A stretch of DNA of 24,559 nt from Opacimonas sp964559075 (GCA_964559075.1 CAZLGJ010000031.1:1-24559); one strand, 5' to 3'. Positions 16,106 to 24,198 are shown, numbered from the stretch's first letter. Numbers and translations: made by a program. Notes: generated by a model from the sequence alone, not told the origin.

Positions 16106-16163
16106 CGCTTAACAGGGGTGAATGACATAAGCTAAGCGCAACATTCTTAGTTGTCTGCATCTT

Positions 16164-17600
16164 ATGTTTGATATTCTTGCCATTGTACTGGCCTTGGGCT
16201 TGCTGATCTTTTTTGCGTTTCGCGGTATCAGCGTCATTATTCTAGCGCCAGTGATGGCGTCACTTGCGGTGTTGTTTGCTGGTGGACTGTCGATCTTAGG
16301 CGCTTACACACAGATCTTTATGACCTCAACTGGCGCCTTTATTGTTGCCTACTTTCCATTGTTCTTACTTGGCGCTGTATTTGGCAAATTAATGGACGAA
16401 TGCGGAGCGGCGAATGTCATTGCGCGCGGCATTATTCACGTACTTGGTGCCCAACGGGCTATTTTAGCAGTGGTGCTGTGCTGTGGAGCGCTGACCTATG
16501 GCGGGGTATCGCTGTTTGTCGTGGCCTTTGCGGTATTTCCCATCGCTAGATCGCTGTTTCGTCAAACCGATATTCCCAAACGCCTGATCCCTGCGGCGCT
16601 GGCATTGGGGTCATTTACCTTTACCATGTCGGCATTGCCCGGCACGCCCTCTATTCAAAACGCTATTCCCATGCCGTATTTTGGCACAACGGCGTTTGCC
16701 GCTCCCGGCTTAGGCATGATTACAGCACTGGTGATGCTGGGACTAGGTGTATGGTGGCTCAACCTGCAGCAGCGACAGGCCAAAGCGCGACACGAGGGCT
16801 ACCAGCCGGTTAAAACCGATGCAGCACTTAATGACAGCCAGCAACAACAAGCCATGTGGAAAAGCTTCGGCGAATCGAGCAAGTCTGCGCCTTCAAGCAT
16901 AGCATTTGCCAAATGTATTGCGCCGATTGTAGCGGTGATCGCGATCAACTACGTGTTTATCAATCTGCTGTTACCCACTATGGATACCGCATTTTTGACG
17001 ACAGATACTTATGGCACAACCTCGCTTGGCAAAGTCGCTGGATTATGGTCTATCATCGTCTCGTTACTCTGTGCGATAGCTCTACTCTTAGCTCTCCACT
17101 GGCGCAAATACCAGACGCTAGTGTTAGGCTTATCAAAAGGCGCTGAGGACGCCGTCATGCCAATTTTTAATACTGCTAGCCTAGTGGGCTTTGGGGCCGT
17201 AATCGCGGCGCTGCCCGCCTTTGCAATTATTCAAACCGGAGTTCTTTCGCTTGGGCAAGGCAACCCCTTGGTATCTCTTGCCGTTGCGGTCAATGCGCTA
17301 GCAGCCATCACCGGTTCAGCATCTGGCGGAATGTCAATTGCGCTGGAAGTGTTAGGTCCCATCTATCTTGAGCTTGCAAAAGACGCCAACATTTCACTAG
17401 ACATCATGCATCGCGTCGCGGCAGTGGCTGCAGGGACACTTGACGCGCTGCCGCATAATGGCGCCGTCATCACGCTGTTAAGTATATGCAAGCTGACCCA
17501 CCAACAAGCCTACGGCAATGTATTTATGGTGGCGGTGGTGTTTCCTATTGTTGCATTGGTCGTGTTAATTGCGCTTGGCACCGTGTTTGGAAGTTTTTGA
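16164..17600 (+). CDS. GntP-family permease
   Basis: An integral membrane transporter of 478 aa with about 11-12 hydrophobic segments throughout and a hydrophilic loop near residues 205-250. The GntP family is indicated by FPLFLLGAVFGKLMDECGAANVIA, LTYGGVSLFVVAFAVFPIA, ALPGTPSIQNAIPMPYFGT and the C-terminal DALPHNGAVITLLSIC. Members move gluconate and other hydroxy acids, and one (DsdX) moves D-serine. Next to a PLP dehydratase, the substrate may be serine, threonine or a hydroxy acid; this is inference. Transcription may come from an FNR-controlled promoter in the gap. It converges on pckA. Confidence 0.88.
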   Translation: MFDILAIVLALGLLIFFAFRGISVIILAPVMASLAVLFAGGLSILGAYTQIFMTSTGAFIVAYFPLFLLGAVFGKLMDECGAANVIARGIIHVLGAQRAILAVVLCCGALTYGGVSLFVVAFAVFPIARSLFRQTDIPKRLIPAALALGSFTFTMSALPGTPSIQNAIPMPYFGTTAFAAPGLGMITALVMLGLGVWWLNLQQRQAKARHEGYQPVKTDAALNDSQQQQAMWKSFGESSKSAPSSIAFAKCIAPIVAVIAINYVFINLLLPTMDTAFLTTDTYGTTSLGKVAGLWSIIVSLLCAIALLLALHWRKYQTLVLGLSKGAEDAVMPIFNTASLVGFGAVIAALPAFAIIQTGVLSLGQGNPLVSLAVAVNALAAITGSASGGMSIALEVLGPIYLELAKDANISLDIMHRVAAVAAGTLDALPHNGAVITLLSICKLTHQQAYGNVFMVAVVFPIVALVVLIALGTVFGSF

Positions 17601-17610
17601 ACGCGCGCGA

Positions 17611-17648
17611 TAAAAAAAGCCCAAGACATTTGCACGCCTTGAGCTTTA
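17611..17648 (-). terminator. Intrinsic terminator of pckA
   Basis: Read on the minus strand: AAAGCTCAAG, a loop of 12 bases, then CTTGGGCTTT and a run of seven T. The ten-base stem closes with one G-T wobble. On the plus strand the same place becomes a C-A mismatch and the T-run is poor, so it mainly serves pckA, though it may weakly stop the permease transcript. Confidence 0.8.
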
Positions 17649-17670
17649 TCAATTTAGTTACCGCAGATAA

Positions 17671-19272
17671 TTATAGCTTAGGTCCGGCTTCTACTAAGGC
17701 TGCACCATTATCGGTATCGGTGAACTTTTCAAAGTTGTCTACGAATAAACCAGCAAGCTTAGTCGCTTTATCCGTCCACTGTGACGCGTCTTCATAAGTG
17801 CCGCGAGGGTCAAGAACCTCTGCTGCCACGTCACCAAGTGCTGTAGGCACTTCAAGGTTAAACAAAGGTACCACTTGCGTTGGCGCTTCATCGATAGAGC
17901 CATCTAAAATCGCATCAATGATAGCGCGTGTTGCTTTGATTGAAATACGTTTGCCAGTACCATTCCAGCCAGTGTTGACTAGGTAAGCAGTCGCACCTAC
18001 CGCCTCCATACGCGATTTTAATACATCGGCATATTGGGTCGGGTGCAGGCTTAAAAACGCCGCTCCAAAACAGCTTGAGAACGTAGGAGTTGGCTCGGTA
18101 ATACCGCGCTCAGTACCCGCAAGCTTGGCAGTAAAGCCTGATAGGAAGTAGTACTGTGCTTGTTCAGGGGTTAACTTAGATACCGCTGGCAATACACCAA
18201 AGGCGTCAGCAGTTAAGAAAATCACTTTCTTCGCATGACCTGCTTTAGAAACTGGCTTAACGATATTGTCGATGTGGTGAATCGGGTAAGACACGCGCGT
18301 GTTTTCAGTGCGTGAATTATCATCATAATCAATTTCGCCGCCTTCTTTAACGGTGACGTTTTCCAATAACGCATCACGACGAATAGCGTTATAGATATCA
18401 GGTTCAGCTTCTTTGCTCAGGTTGATAGTCTTGGCATAACAGCCGCCTTCAAAGTTAAAGACGCCGTTGTCATCCCAACCGTGCTCGTCATCGCCGATAA
18501 GCTCGCGCTTAGGATCGGTTGATAGCGTGGTTTTACCCGTACCTGAAAGGCCGAAGAAAATCGCCACATCGCCTTCTTTACCGACGTTTGCAGAACAATG
18601 CATTGATGCGATGTTTTGCAGTGGCAAGAAGTAGTTCATCATCGAGAACATGCCTTTTTTCATCTCACCGCCGTACCATGTACCGCCGATCAACTGAATT
18701 TTTTCAGTTAAGTTAAAAGCAACAAAATTCTCTGAATTTAGACCTTGTTTTTCCCAGTTCGGATTAGTGGTCTTGGCACCGTTCATCACGACAAAATCAG
18801 GGGTAAACGTCTTTAGCTCTTCTTCAGAAGGGCGGATAAACATGTTTTTGACAAAGTGAGCTTGCCACGCAACTTCAGTTACAAAGCGTACGCACAAACG
18901 CGTATCTGGGTTTGCACCACAGTAGGTATCAACCACGAACAAACGCTTATTAGAAAGCTGTTCAGTAACCAGTGTTTTTAGCTCTGTCCAGACTTCTTGG
19001 GTAATAGGCTTATTGTCATTTTTACCTTGGTCAGCCCACCAAACGGTATCGCGTGTCACGTCGTCACGGACAATGTACTTGTCTTTCGGAGAGCGACCGG
19101 TGAACTGCCCAGTGTTGACAGACACCGCGCCACACTCGGTGACAACACCCTTTTCGTAACCTTCTAGGTCAGGCTTGGTGGTTTCTTCAAAAAGCAGTTC
19201 ATAACTTGGATTATAAACAATATCAACGGCATCGGTAATGCCGTAAGCGGCCAAATCTTTGGAGATGGACAT
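17671..19272 (-). CDS. pckA: Phosphoenolpyruvate carboxykinase (ATP)
   Basis: Gluconeogenic enzyme that converts oxaloacetate and ATP to phosphoenolpyruvate, ADP and CO2 in the cytoplasm. Signature parts are GQFTGRSPKDKYIV near the N-terminus, the PEPCK-specific GGTWYGGEMKKGMF, the kinase P-loop FFGLSGTGKTTLSTD (about residues 237-250), and LIGDDEHGWDD with the metal-binding aspartates. RISIKATRAIIDAIL follows near the C-terminus. I chose the ATG at 19272 (533 aa) because AGGAG lies eight bases upstream; a GTG at 19308 would add twelve unlikely residues. It has its own terminator, and 181 bases separate it from the upstream aldo/keto reductase gene. Confidence 0.97.
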   Translation of the reverse strand: MSISKDLAAYGITDAVDIVYNPSYELLFEETTKPDLEGYEKGVVTECGAVSVNTGQFTGRSPKDKYIVRDDVTRDTVWWADQGKNDNKPITQEVWTELKTLVTEQLSNKRLFVVDTYCGANPDTRLCVRFVTEVAWQAHFVKNMFIRPSEEELKTFTPDFVVMNGAKTTNPNWEKQGLNSENFVAFNLTEKIQLIGGTWYGGEMKKGMFSMMNYFLPLQNIASMHCSANVGKEGDVAIFFGLSGTGKTTLSTDPKRELIGDDEHGWDDNGVFNFEGGCYAKTINLSKEAEPDIYNAIRRDALLENVTVKEGGEIDYDDNSRTENTRVSYPIHHIDNIVKPVSKAGHAKKVIFLTADAFGVLPAVSKLTPEQAQYYFLSGFTAKLAGTERGITEPTPTFSSCFGAAFLSLHPTQYADVLKSRMEAVGATAYLVNTGWNGTGKRISIKATRAIIDAILDGSIDEAPTQVVPLFNLEVPTALGDVAAEVLDPRGTYEDASQWTDKATKLAGLFVDNFEKFTDTDNGAALVEAGPKL

Positions 19273-19280
19273 GTAGGGTA

Positions 19281-19285
19281 CTCCT
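19281..19285 (-). promoter_or_regulatory. Ribosome-binding site that fixes the pckA start
   Basis: AGGAG on the minus strand, eight bases before the ATG at 19272. It supports this start over the upstream GTG at 19308. Confidence 0.8.
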
Positions 19286-19453
19286 GGGTATTGGGGTGAT
19301 GCTTGCACATCGACTAAATTTTAATTTTTTGTCGTTGGCCGTATTATTGTTGTTTTCTAGCCTCTCACCCTAATTGTAACCCTTAGCGCCTGTTTTCACA
19401 AAGCCATTGCCCGCCTCTACTACTATATGATTATGCAGAAATTGGCAAAGGTG

Positions 19454-20410
19454 TTATGGCACCTCCGCGCCACGCGTGGCCTGCAGAAGACTGTACCAAT
19501 CCTCGCGATGCAATATGACATTTGCCAATTTTGAACATTCACGAATCCTATCCAGATTTGTTGTGCCAATCACAGGCTGAATACCTACAGGGTGGCGTGT
19601 CAAAAACGCTAGCTGAACAGCCTCAAGCGGAGCATCATAGCGTCGCGCTAGCTCTTGTAAGACCGTATGTACTGCCTGCTCATGCCCATTTTGCGGGCGG
19701 CTATAGCGACCTTGGGACAATGCCCCCCATGCCTGTAGCTGTATCTGATTGAGCTGCGCGTGTTCTAACAACCCGGTAAAGGTGTTAGTTGCCGTATGGG
19801 CACTCATGTTGCCAATTAGCTGTTGTTCCAACAACGCGGTTTGGTGCAAGCCCAGCTCAACTTGATTGACAATGATGGGCATTGCTAGCGCACTTTGCAA
19901 AAACGCCATCTGGGCCACTGACATATTAGACACGCCAAGGTGTGCAAACTTCCCTTCAGCAAACATACTGTTTAGGGCATTTGCCGTTTCAGCCAACTCC
20001 ATGAGTGGGTCCGGACGATGTAGCAGTAATATATCCAATTGCTCGATGTGCAGCCGTTGCAAAATCCCATCCACCGAGTCGCATAGCCATTTAGCAGAAA
20101 AATCATAGCGCTTCGGGCCAGACTCATCGGCAAAACGGATCCCACACTTTGATTGGATAATCATGCGCTCACGCAAGCTTGGATTGGACTGTAACACACG
20201 ACCAAATGCCTGTTCCGCTTTGGTAAAGGTATAGATATCGGCATGGTCAAAGACATTGATCCCCACCTCAAGTGCGGTATCAATGACGCGCTGTGCCTGT
20301 TCAACGTCGAGGCGACTGACGGCATTATCGTTCCAGCCTCCGCCAAGCCCCATGCAGCCATACACCAGTTCACTGGCATTGGGTAAATACTGTTGCAATG
20401 GATAACTCAT
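19454..20410 (-). CDS. Aldo/keto reductase (YdhF-like)
   Basis: NADPH-dependent aldo/keto reductase of 318 aa with the expected (alpha/beta)8-barrel sequence pattern. The catalytic tetrad is visible: Asp55 and Tyr60 in FDHADIYTFTKAEQAFG, Lys88 in IIQSKCGI, and His131 in LLLHRPDP. The cofactor-binding C-terminal stretch is VGIQPVIGTTNLDRI. The substrate is unknown; the closest E. coli type is YdhF. An AGGAG lies just before the ATG at 20410. It starts 67 bases downstream of the ruined dinB, so it may once have been read from the nqr/dinB side. Confidence 0.9.
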   Translation of the reverse strand: MSYPLQQYLPNASELVYGCMGLGGGWNDNAVSRLDVEQAQRVIDTALEVGINVFDHADIYTFTKAEQAFGRVLQSNPSLRERMIIQSKCGIRFADESGPKRYDFSAKWLCDSVDGILQRLHIEQLDILLLHRPDPLMELAETANALNSMFAEGKFAHLGVSNMSVAQMAFLQSALAMPIIVNQVELGLHQTALLEQQLIGNMSAHTATNTFTGLLEHAQLNQIQLQAWGALSQGRYSRPQNGHEQAVHTVLQELARRYDAPLEAVQLAFLTRHPVGIQPVIGTTNLDRIRECSKLANVILHREDWYSLLQATRGAEVP

Positions 20411-20477
20411 GCTAACTCCTAGTTTTTATTATAAGTTGCTCATTCTGTCGTAATTGATATCCAGCTCAATCTTCTAC

Positions 20478-21349
20478 TCAGTCTTCTAAGTTAAGATTTA
20501 ACTGAACAGCGCTGTTTTCATCCTTTAGCCCCACGTGCAGACCAACCAAACGGATCCCGCGTCCATTGCGTCTTTGCATGATCTCATCAAGCAAGGTAGC
20601 AAAATATACCGCCGCATAATGCGGTCGCGTATGTTCAATCGTCGTGAGCTGGAAGTCGTTAACCTTGAGCTTAATACCCTGACTTTTGATTCGGCTTTCA
20701 GCATCATTATGCGCAATACCGTACCAAATTTGCCCAGCTGCTTATGCAATCTGGCAAAGGGAAACTTGCGTACATCCGCACAGGTAAATAAGCCTAGATG
20801 GTTGAGGGTTTCAAGTGTGACTTTGCCCACGCCGGGGATTTTTTTTAACGGCAGTTGACTGACAAACTCATCTACTTGGTCTGGTGTCACCACACACAAG
20901 CCATCGGGTTTATTCTCATCGCTTGCAACTTTGGCCACAAACTTAATTGGTGCTACGCCAGCCGAAGCCGTTAAGCCCGTTTCACGCTCTATTGTGGCCC
21001 GTATGTCTTGCGCAATGCGCGTGGCAGAACCGCCGCAATGTCGACTGTGAGTGACATCGAGATAGGCCTCATCCCACGACAAGGGTTCGATGATTTCCGT
21101 ATAACGAGCAAAAATTTCACGAATTTGCTCCGACACCTGTCTGTACACGTCCATACGTCCTTTTACCAGAGTTAAGTCTGGGCATAACCGCATGACATGA
21201 GCGGTGGACATCGCAGAGCGTACCCCAAAGGCACGCGCAGGATAGTTACAAGTGGCAATGACACCACGACGGTCACTGGCACCGCCAATGGCAATAGGAA
21301 TGTTACGCATAGATGGATTATCACGCATTTCCACAGCGGCATAAAAGAA
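20478..21349 (-). pseudogene. dinB: Remnant of the resident dinB (DNA polymerase IV), 5'-truncated and internally deleted
   Basis: Remains of a Y-family translesion polymerase. Homology begins abruptly at FYAAVEMRDNP (about 21349); the start codon and the first catalytic aspartate (the IHxDMD region) are missing. The frame is then good through GVRSAMSTA, PLSWDEAYLDVT and the helix-hairpin-helix IPGVGKVTLETLNHLGL to KFGTVL near 20717. There about 55-60 codons are absent. The rest of the protein continues in another frame: SQGIKLKVNDFQLTTIEH, then GRGIRLVGLHVGL and a clamp-binding-like QLNLNL before the TGA at 20478-20480. A reading frame from a TTG at 21391 to a stop at 20525 exists but has a foreign N-terminus and a scrambled C-terminus. 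Its base composition matches the host (34 G/C of 60 at 21001-21060). Confidence 0.92.
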
Positions 21350-21372
21350 CTTGCGGGTAAAAATGTAACTGA

Positions 21373-21388
21373 GAGTGAGTGAGTGAGT
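21373..21388. repeat. Four tandem GAGT units at the dinB junction
   Basis: GAGT occurs four times in a row, in sequence that matches neither dinB copy, between the intact gene and the truncated one. The stretch is close to the place where the resident 5' end was lost and may be filler made during the rearrangement. Confidence 0.6.
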
Positions 21389-21418
21389 CAAGACTCTTTT
21401 TATAATAGTAAATATGAA

Positions 21419-22468
21419 TCAAAAGGGGAGTTGTAATTGATCTGTATATTCCTTCGGTTCAATACCAACACTTAATCCGACAAGACGTATACTTCGACCA
21501 TCATTTCTAGCAAAAGCTTCTTCACATAACTTGATAAAAAACTGCATATCCATTTCATCATGCTTATGTTCAACGGTTGTTTGTTGGAAATCGTTGAACT
21601 TTAACTTCACACCAAGTTTCGTGATTACTTTACCTGCAAGTGCTTTATCTAACCTTTGTTCTAATTCAACGAACAAAGGCTTTATTGCAAGAATGCAATC
21701 ATCAAATGTATGAATATCATTTGAGTATGTCCGTTCAACCCCTACTGACTTTCTTACCCTTTCAACAACAATATCTCTATCATCAATACCATTGCACCTT
21801 TGCCAAAGTGTATGACCAAATTTGCCAAATTTTGAAATCAAAGTGTTTTTATCGAAATTCTTAACATCCTCCCCTTTATACAAGCCAAGATTGTTTAATT
21901 TCTCTAACGTCACCTTACCAACACCATTAATTTTCCCTAAATCTAGATCATCTATAAAAGCTTGGATTTCAGAAGGTGGAACAACACATATGCCATTAGG
22001 TTTATTGACATCTGAAGCGACTTTAGAAACAAATTTTAATGGAGAAACACCTGCGGAAGCCGTTAAGTTCAACTCGGTTTGAATAGATTTACGTATATCT
22101 TCTGCAATTAAGGTTGCTGAACCTTGAAACAAATTAGAGCCTGTCACATCTAAATAGGCCTCATCTAAAGACAATGGCTCTATTGTATCCGTATACCGTC
22201 TAAATATTTCATGGATTTGCTTAGATACTGCCTTATACTTTTCCATATTACCGGATACTACCGTTAAGCTTGGGCAAAGTTGTAACGCCTTTGCTGTAGA
22301 CATAGCCGAACGGACACCAAAAGCTCTCGCTTCATAGCTACAAGTGGCAATAACCCCACGACCATTTTTCCCTCCAACAGCAAGGGGAATTCCACGTAAA
22401 GATAAGTTGTCCCTTGCTTCTACAGAAACGTAGTAACTGTCGAGATCAATGTGAATTATTTTTCGCAT
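21419..22468 (-). CDS. dinB: DNA polymerase IV DinB, intact, AT-rich second copy
   Basis: Error-prone Y-family polymerase that copies past damaged bases. All key parts are present: catalytic Asp8 in IHIDLDSYY, Asp102 and Glu103 in PLSLDEAYLD, the helix-hairpin-helix INGVGKVTLEKLNNLGL, the little-finger block RKSVGVERTYSNDIH, and a C-terminal sliding-clamp motif QLQLPF. The residue at the steric-gate position is Tyr13, where E. coli has Phe. Length 349 aa is normal. The gene is far richer in A/T than its neighbours (18 G/C of 60 at 21661-21720), lies beside the wreck of a second dinB in the same orientation, and has an insertion-sequence scar upstream, all pointing to horizontal transfer. A LexA-like box lies about 60 bases before the ATG. 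Confidence 0.95.
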   Translation of the reverse strand: MRKIIHIDLDSYYVSVEARDNLSLRGIPLAVGGKNGRGVIATCSYEARAFGVRSAMSTAKALQLCPSLTVVSGNMEKYKAVSKQIHEIFRRYTDTIEPLSLDEAYLDVTGSNLFQGSATLIAEDIRKSIQTELNLTASAGVSPLKFVSKVASDVNKPNGICVVPPSEIQAFIDDLDLGKINGVGKVTLEKLNNLGLYKGEDVKNFDKNTLISKFGKFGHTLWQRCNGIDDRDIVVERVRKSVGVERTYSNDIHTFDDCILAIKPLFVELEQRLDKALAGKVITKLGVKLKFNDFQQTTVEHKHDEMDMQFFIKLCEEAFARNDGRSIRLVGLSVGIEPKEYTDQLQLPF

Positions 22469-22526
22469 GCTTAAATGAATGTTTGATAAATAGTTTTGGA
22501 ATATAAACCTTTATTAAAACCTTGCA

Positions 22527-22542
22527 CTGAATAATCGTACAG
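22527..22542 (-). promoter_or_regulatory. LexA (SOS) box upstream of the intact dinB
   Basis: On the minus strand the sequence is CTG-TACGATTATT-CAG, matching the CTG-N10-CAG core of gammaproteobacterial LexA boxes. One half site (CTGTA) is good and the other (TTCAG) is weaker. It lies 59-74 bases before the dinB ATG, a suitable place for repression until DNA damage. Confidence 0.65.
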
Positions 22543-22583
22543 CATGGAAGCAATTCTAATCTAATATTAGCAAAAAATATTCA

Positions 22584-22751
22584 TATTGGGCAGGTCTTTA
22601 TTATGAACAACAGCGACTCAACGGCAAAACACATAAACAAGTTGTTCACTCGTTAGCATTCAAATGGGTGCGGATTATGTATCGATGTTGGAAGACTCAT
22701 ACGCCATATGATGAGACTAAATATCTGCTTGAATCGCCACTAATTTCCTAG
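22584..22751 (+). mobile_element. C-terminal remnant of an IS110-family transposase
   Basis: An open stretch of 55 codons ending in TAG at 22749-22751 reads YWAGLYYEQQRLNGK, then QVVHSLAFKWVRIMYRCWK and TPYDETKYL. This is the conserved C-terminal tail of IS110-type transposases (the '(A/S)LAFKWIRI-(F/Y)RCWK-PYDE-KYL' pattern), here from memory. An in-frame stop lies upstream at 22557-22559 and no start or catalytic DEDD/serine domains remain, so it is a dead fragment. It occupies most of the 366-base gap between nqrM and the intact dinB and marks a past insertion there. IS110 elements lack terminal inverted repeats, so its original borders cannot be read from sequence alone. Confidence 0.8.
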
Positions 22752-22834
22752 ACACCTCTTAGTTAGGGTTGGACTGCCCATAGATTGACAGCATACTAGC
22801 AAAAATTGAGGCTAACGGAAATTGTTGTACAGAG

Positions 22835-23068
22835 TTAGATGATTTTGTCTTTTTGCCATTCTTGAATTTTTTTCTGACGAGCTTCCTCACGCTCCATGCG
22901 AGCTTTTTTGCGATCGCATGGCTCTGGACAGTCACAGGCCTTTGAAATACCTAAGGCACCTAGGCCACCGCAGCTGCCCGAGATGCTTTTTTTCTGCACA
23001 ATATACCCCACCGCCATGGCAGCTACCATTGCAATGAAAAAAACAAAGGCCAATATAAATGTACTCAT
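22835..23068 (-). CDS. nqrM: NqrM, Na+-NQR maturation protein
   Basis: Small inner-membrane protein (DUF539) needed for assembly of the Na+-translocating NADH:quinone reductase, thought to deliver iron to its membrane Fe centre. It has one N-terminal membrane segment (about residues 3-24) followed by a cysteine motif with Cys33, Cys45, Cys47 and Cys51 (GSCGGLGALG and ACDCPEPCDRKK) and a charged tail. I prefer the ATG at 23068 (77 aa): GGAG sits five bases before it and only two before the adjacent ATG at 23071. It lies 26 bases after apbE, in the usual nqrF-apbE-nqrM order. Confidence 0.93.
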   Translation of the reverse strand: MSTFILAFVFFIAMVAAMAVGYIVQKKSISGSCGGLGALGISKACDCPEPCDRKKARMEREEARQKKIQEWQKDKII

Positions 23069-23094
23069 CATGACTCCAATATAATGTTGGTCGG

Positions 23095-24117
23095 TTATTG
23101 TACCGGTACTAGTGTAACAATTTTATCAAACGCTGGGGAGCGATATTCGACAAATTCATCCCCGTCTTTGGTAATCAACAATACTGCTAAATTCTGATCT
23201 TCAGCAAGCGCTTGCGCCCGTTGAGTACCCATCACAATCAGCGCAGTAGCCAAACCATCTGCGGTCATGGATGATGGATGCACGACCGATGCTGATACCA
23301 ATTTATGTCCAATTGGTTGGCCGGTGGCAGGATCGAGCAGATGCGAATAGCGTACCCCATCTTCTTCGTAATAGTTGCGATAGTCACCTGAGGTCGCAAT
23401 GGCGTTATTGCCAATGCTCACCACTTGCTGAATAGCGCGTTGTGTATCTACAGGTTTTTCAATGGCAATCAACCACTGCGTGCCGTCGGCTTTTTGCCCT
23501 GCCACGCGCATTTCACCCCCAATTTCCACGAGATAATTGGTAACGCCAATTGATTCGAGATATTCAGCCACCACATCAACACCGTAGCCCTTAGCAATTG
23601 GTGATAAATCTAGGTATAACTCATCAACTGTCTTGCTCAATGCATTCCCATCAAGCACCAGTTTATCCAATCCCATGCTCAGCTTAGCTTGACTAATTTG
23701 TGCTGCCGTTGGGATCGTATCAGGACGCTGATGCGGTCCAAAACCCCACAAATTGACCAAGGGACCGATCGTCACATCTAGGGCACCGCCTGAGAGCTCA
23801 GCAAGGCGCATTGCTTCAGCCAACACCAACAGAGTCTCTTCACTTAAAGCCAATGGAACACCAGCTTCGCTTTGATTAAAGCGCGATAGCTCAGAATTCG
23901 GATCCCAAGTTGACATCAGCGCATTGACTTGCAGTAAGCGACCATTAATCTGTGTTTGCACCTCTTGTGCAGGCAGGGCTACATCCACAGGGAAGTATTT
24001 GACGTTATAGGTGGTTCCCATCGTCTTGCCTGTAAGGTGAGTAGCCTGGGGTTGTTGTGGTTGTTCAGTACAGGCTAGCAACAGCACACTGAATAAGATC
24101 GCAAATAGTCTTAGCAT
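23095..24117 (-). CDS. apbE: ApbE, FAD:protein FMN transferase lipoprotein
   Basis: Periplasmic lipoprotein that attaches FMN covalently to threonine in NqrB and NqrC, using FAD and Mg2+. A clear lipobox LLAC ends the 16-residue signal peptide (LFAILFSVLLLAC). Family motifs include THLTGKTMGTTYNVKYF, MSTWDPNSELSRFNQS, GGALDVTIGPLVNLWGFG, DLSPIAKGYGVD and YSHLLDPATGQPIGH, with the metal-site ADGLATALIVMG near the end. Length 340 aa is standard. It lies 81 bases after nqrF, with a terminator hairpin in that gap, and 26 before nqrM. Confidence 0.96.
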   Translation of the reverse strand: MLRLFAILFSVLLLACTEQPQQPQATHLTGKTMGTTYNVKYFPVDVALPAQEVQTQINGRLLQVNALMSTWDPNSELSRFNQSEAGVPLALSEETLLVLAEAMRLAELSGGALDVTIGPLVNLWGFGPHQRPDTIPTAAQISQAKLSMGLDKLVLDGNALSKTVDELYLDLSPIAKGYGVDVVAEYLESIGVTNYLVEIGGEMRVAGQKADGTQWLIAIEKPVDTQRAIQQVVSIGNNAIATSGDYRNYYEEDGVRYSHLLDPATGQPIGHKLVSASVVHPSSMTADGLATALIVMGTQRAQALAEDQNLAVLLITKDGDEFVEYRSPAFDKIVTLVPVQ

Positions 24118-24156
24118 GATTGGGTCCCTGAGTGGTTATTTTGTCTGTTCACAAAT

Positions 24157-24181
24157 AAAAAGAGCCGACAAATGCCGGCTC
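24157..24181 (-). terminator. Terminator hairpin between nqrF and apbE
   Basis: On the minus strand, GAGCCG-GCATTTGT-CGGCTC is followed by TTTTTATTT. It lies about 18 bases after the nqrF stop and only about 40 before the apbE start, so it probably reduces, rather than abolishes, read-through into apbE and nqrM. Confidence 0.82.
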
Positions 24182-24198
24182 CTTATCACGTTTTTTAT

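Noticed and set aside
20525..21391. A second working DinB of 288 residues starting at TTG 21391
   Set aside because: The first residues are unrelated to DinB and lack the first catalytic aspartate, and the last 50 or so come from a shifted frame; it is a pseudogene.
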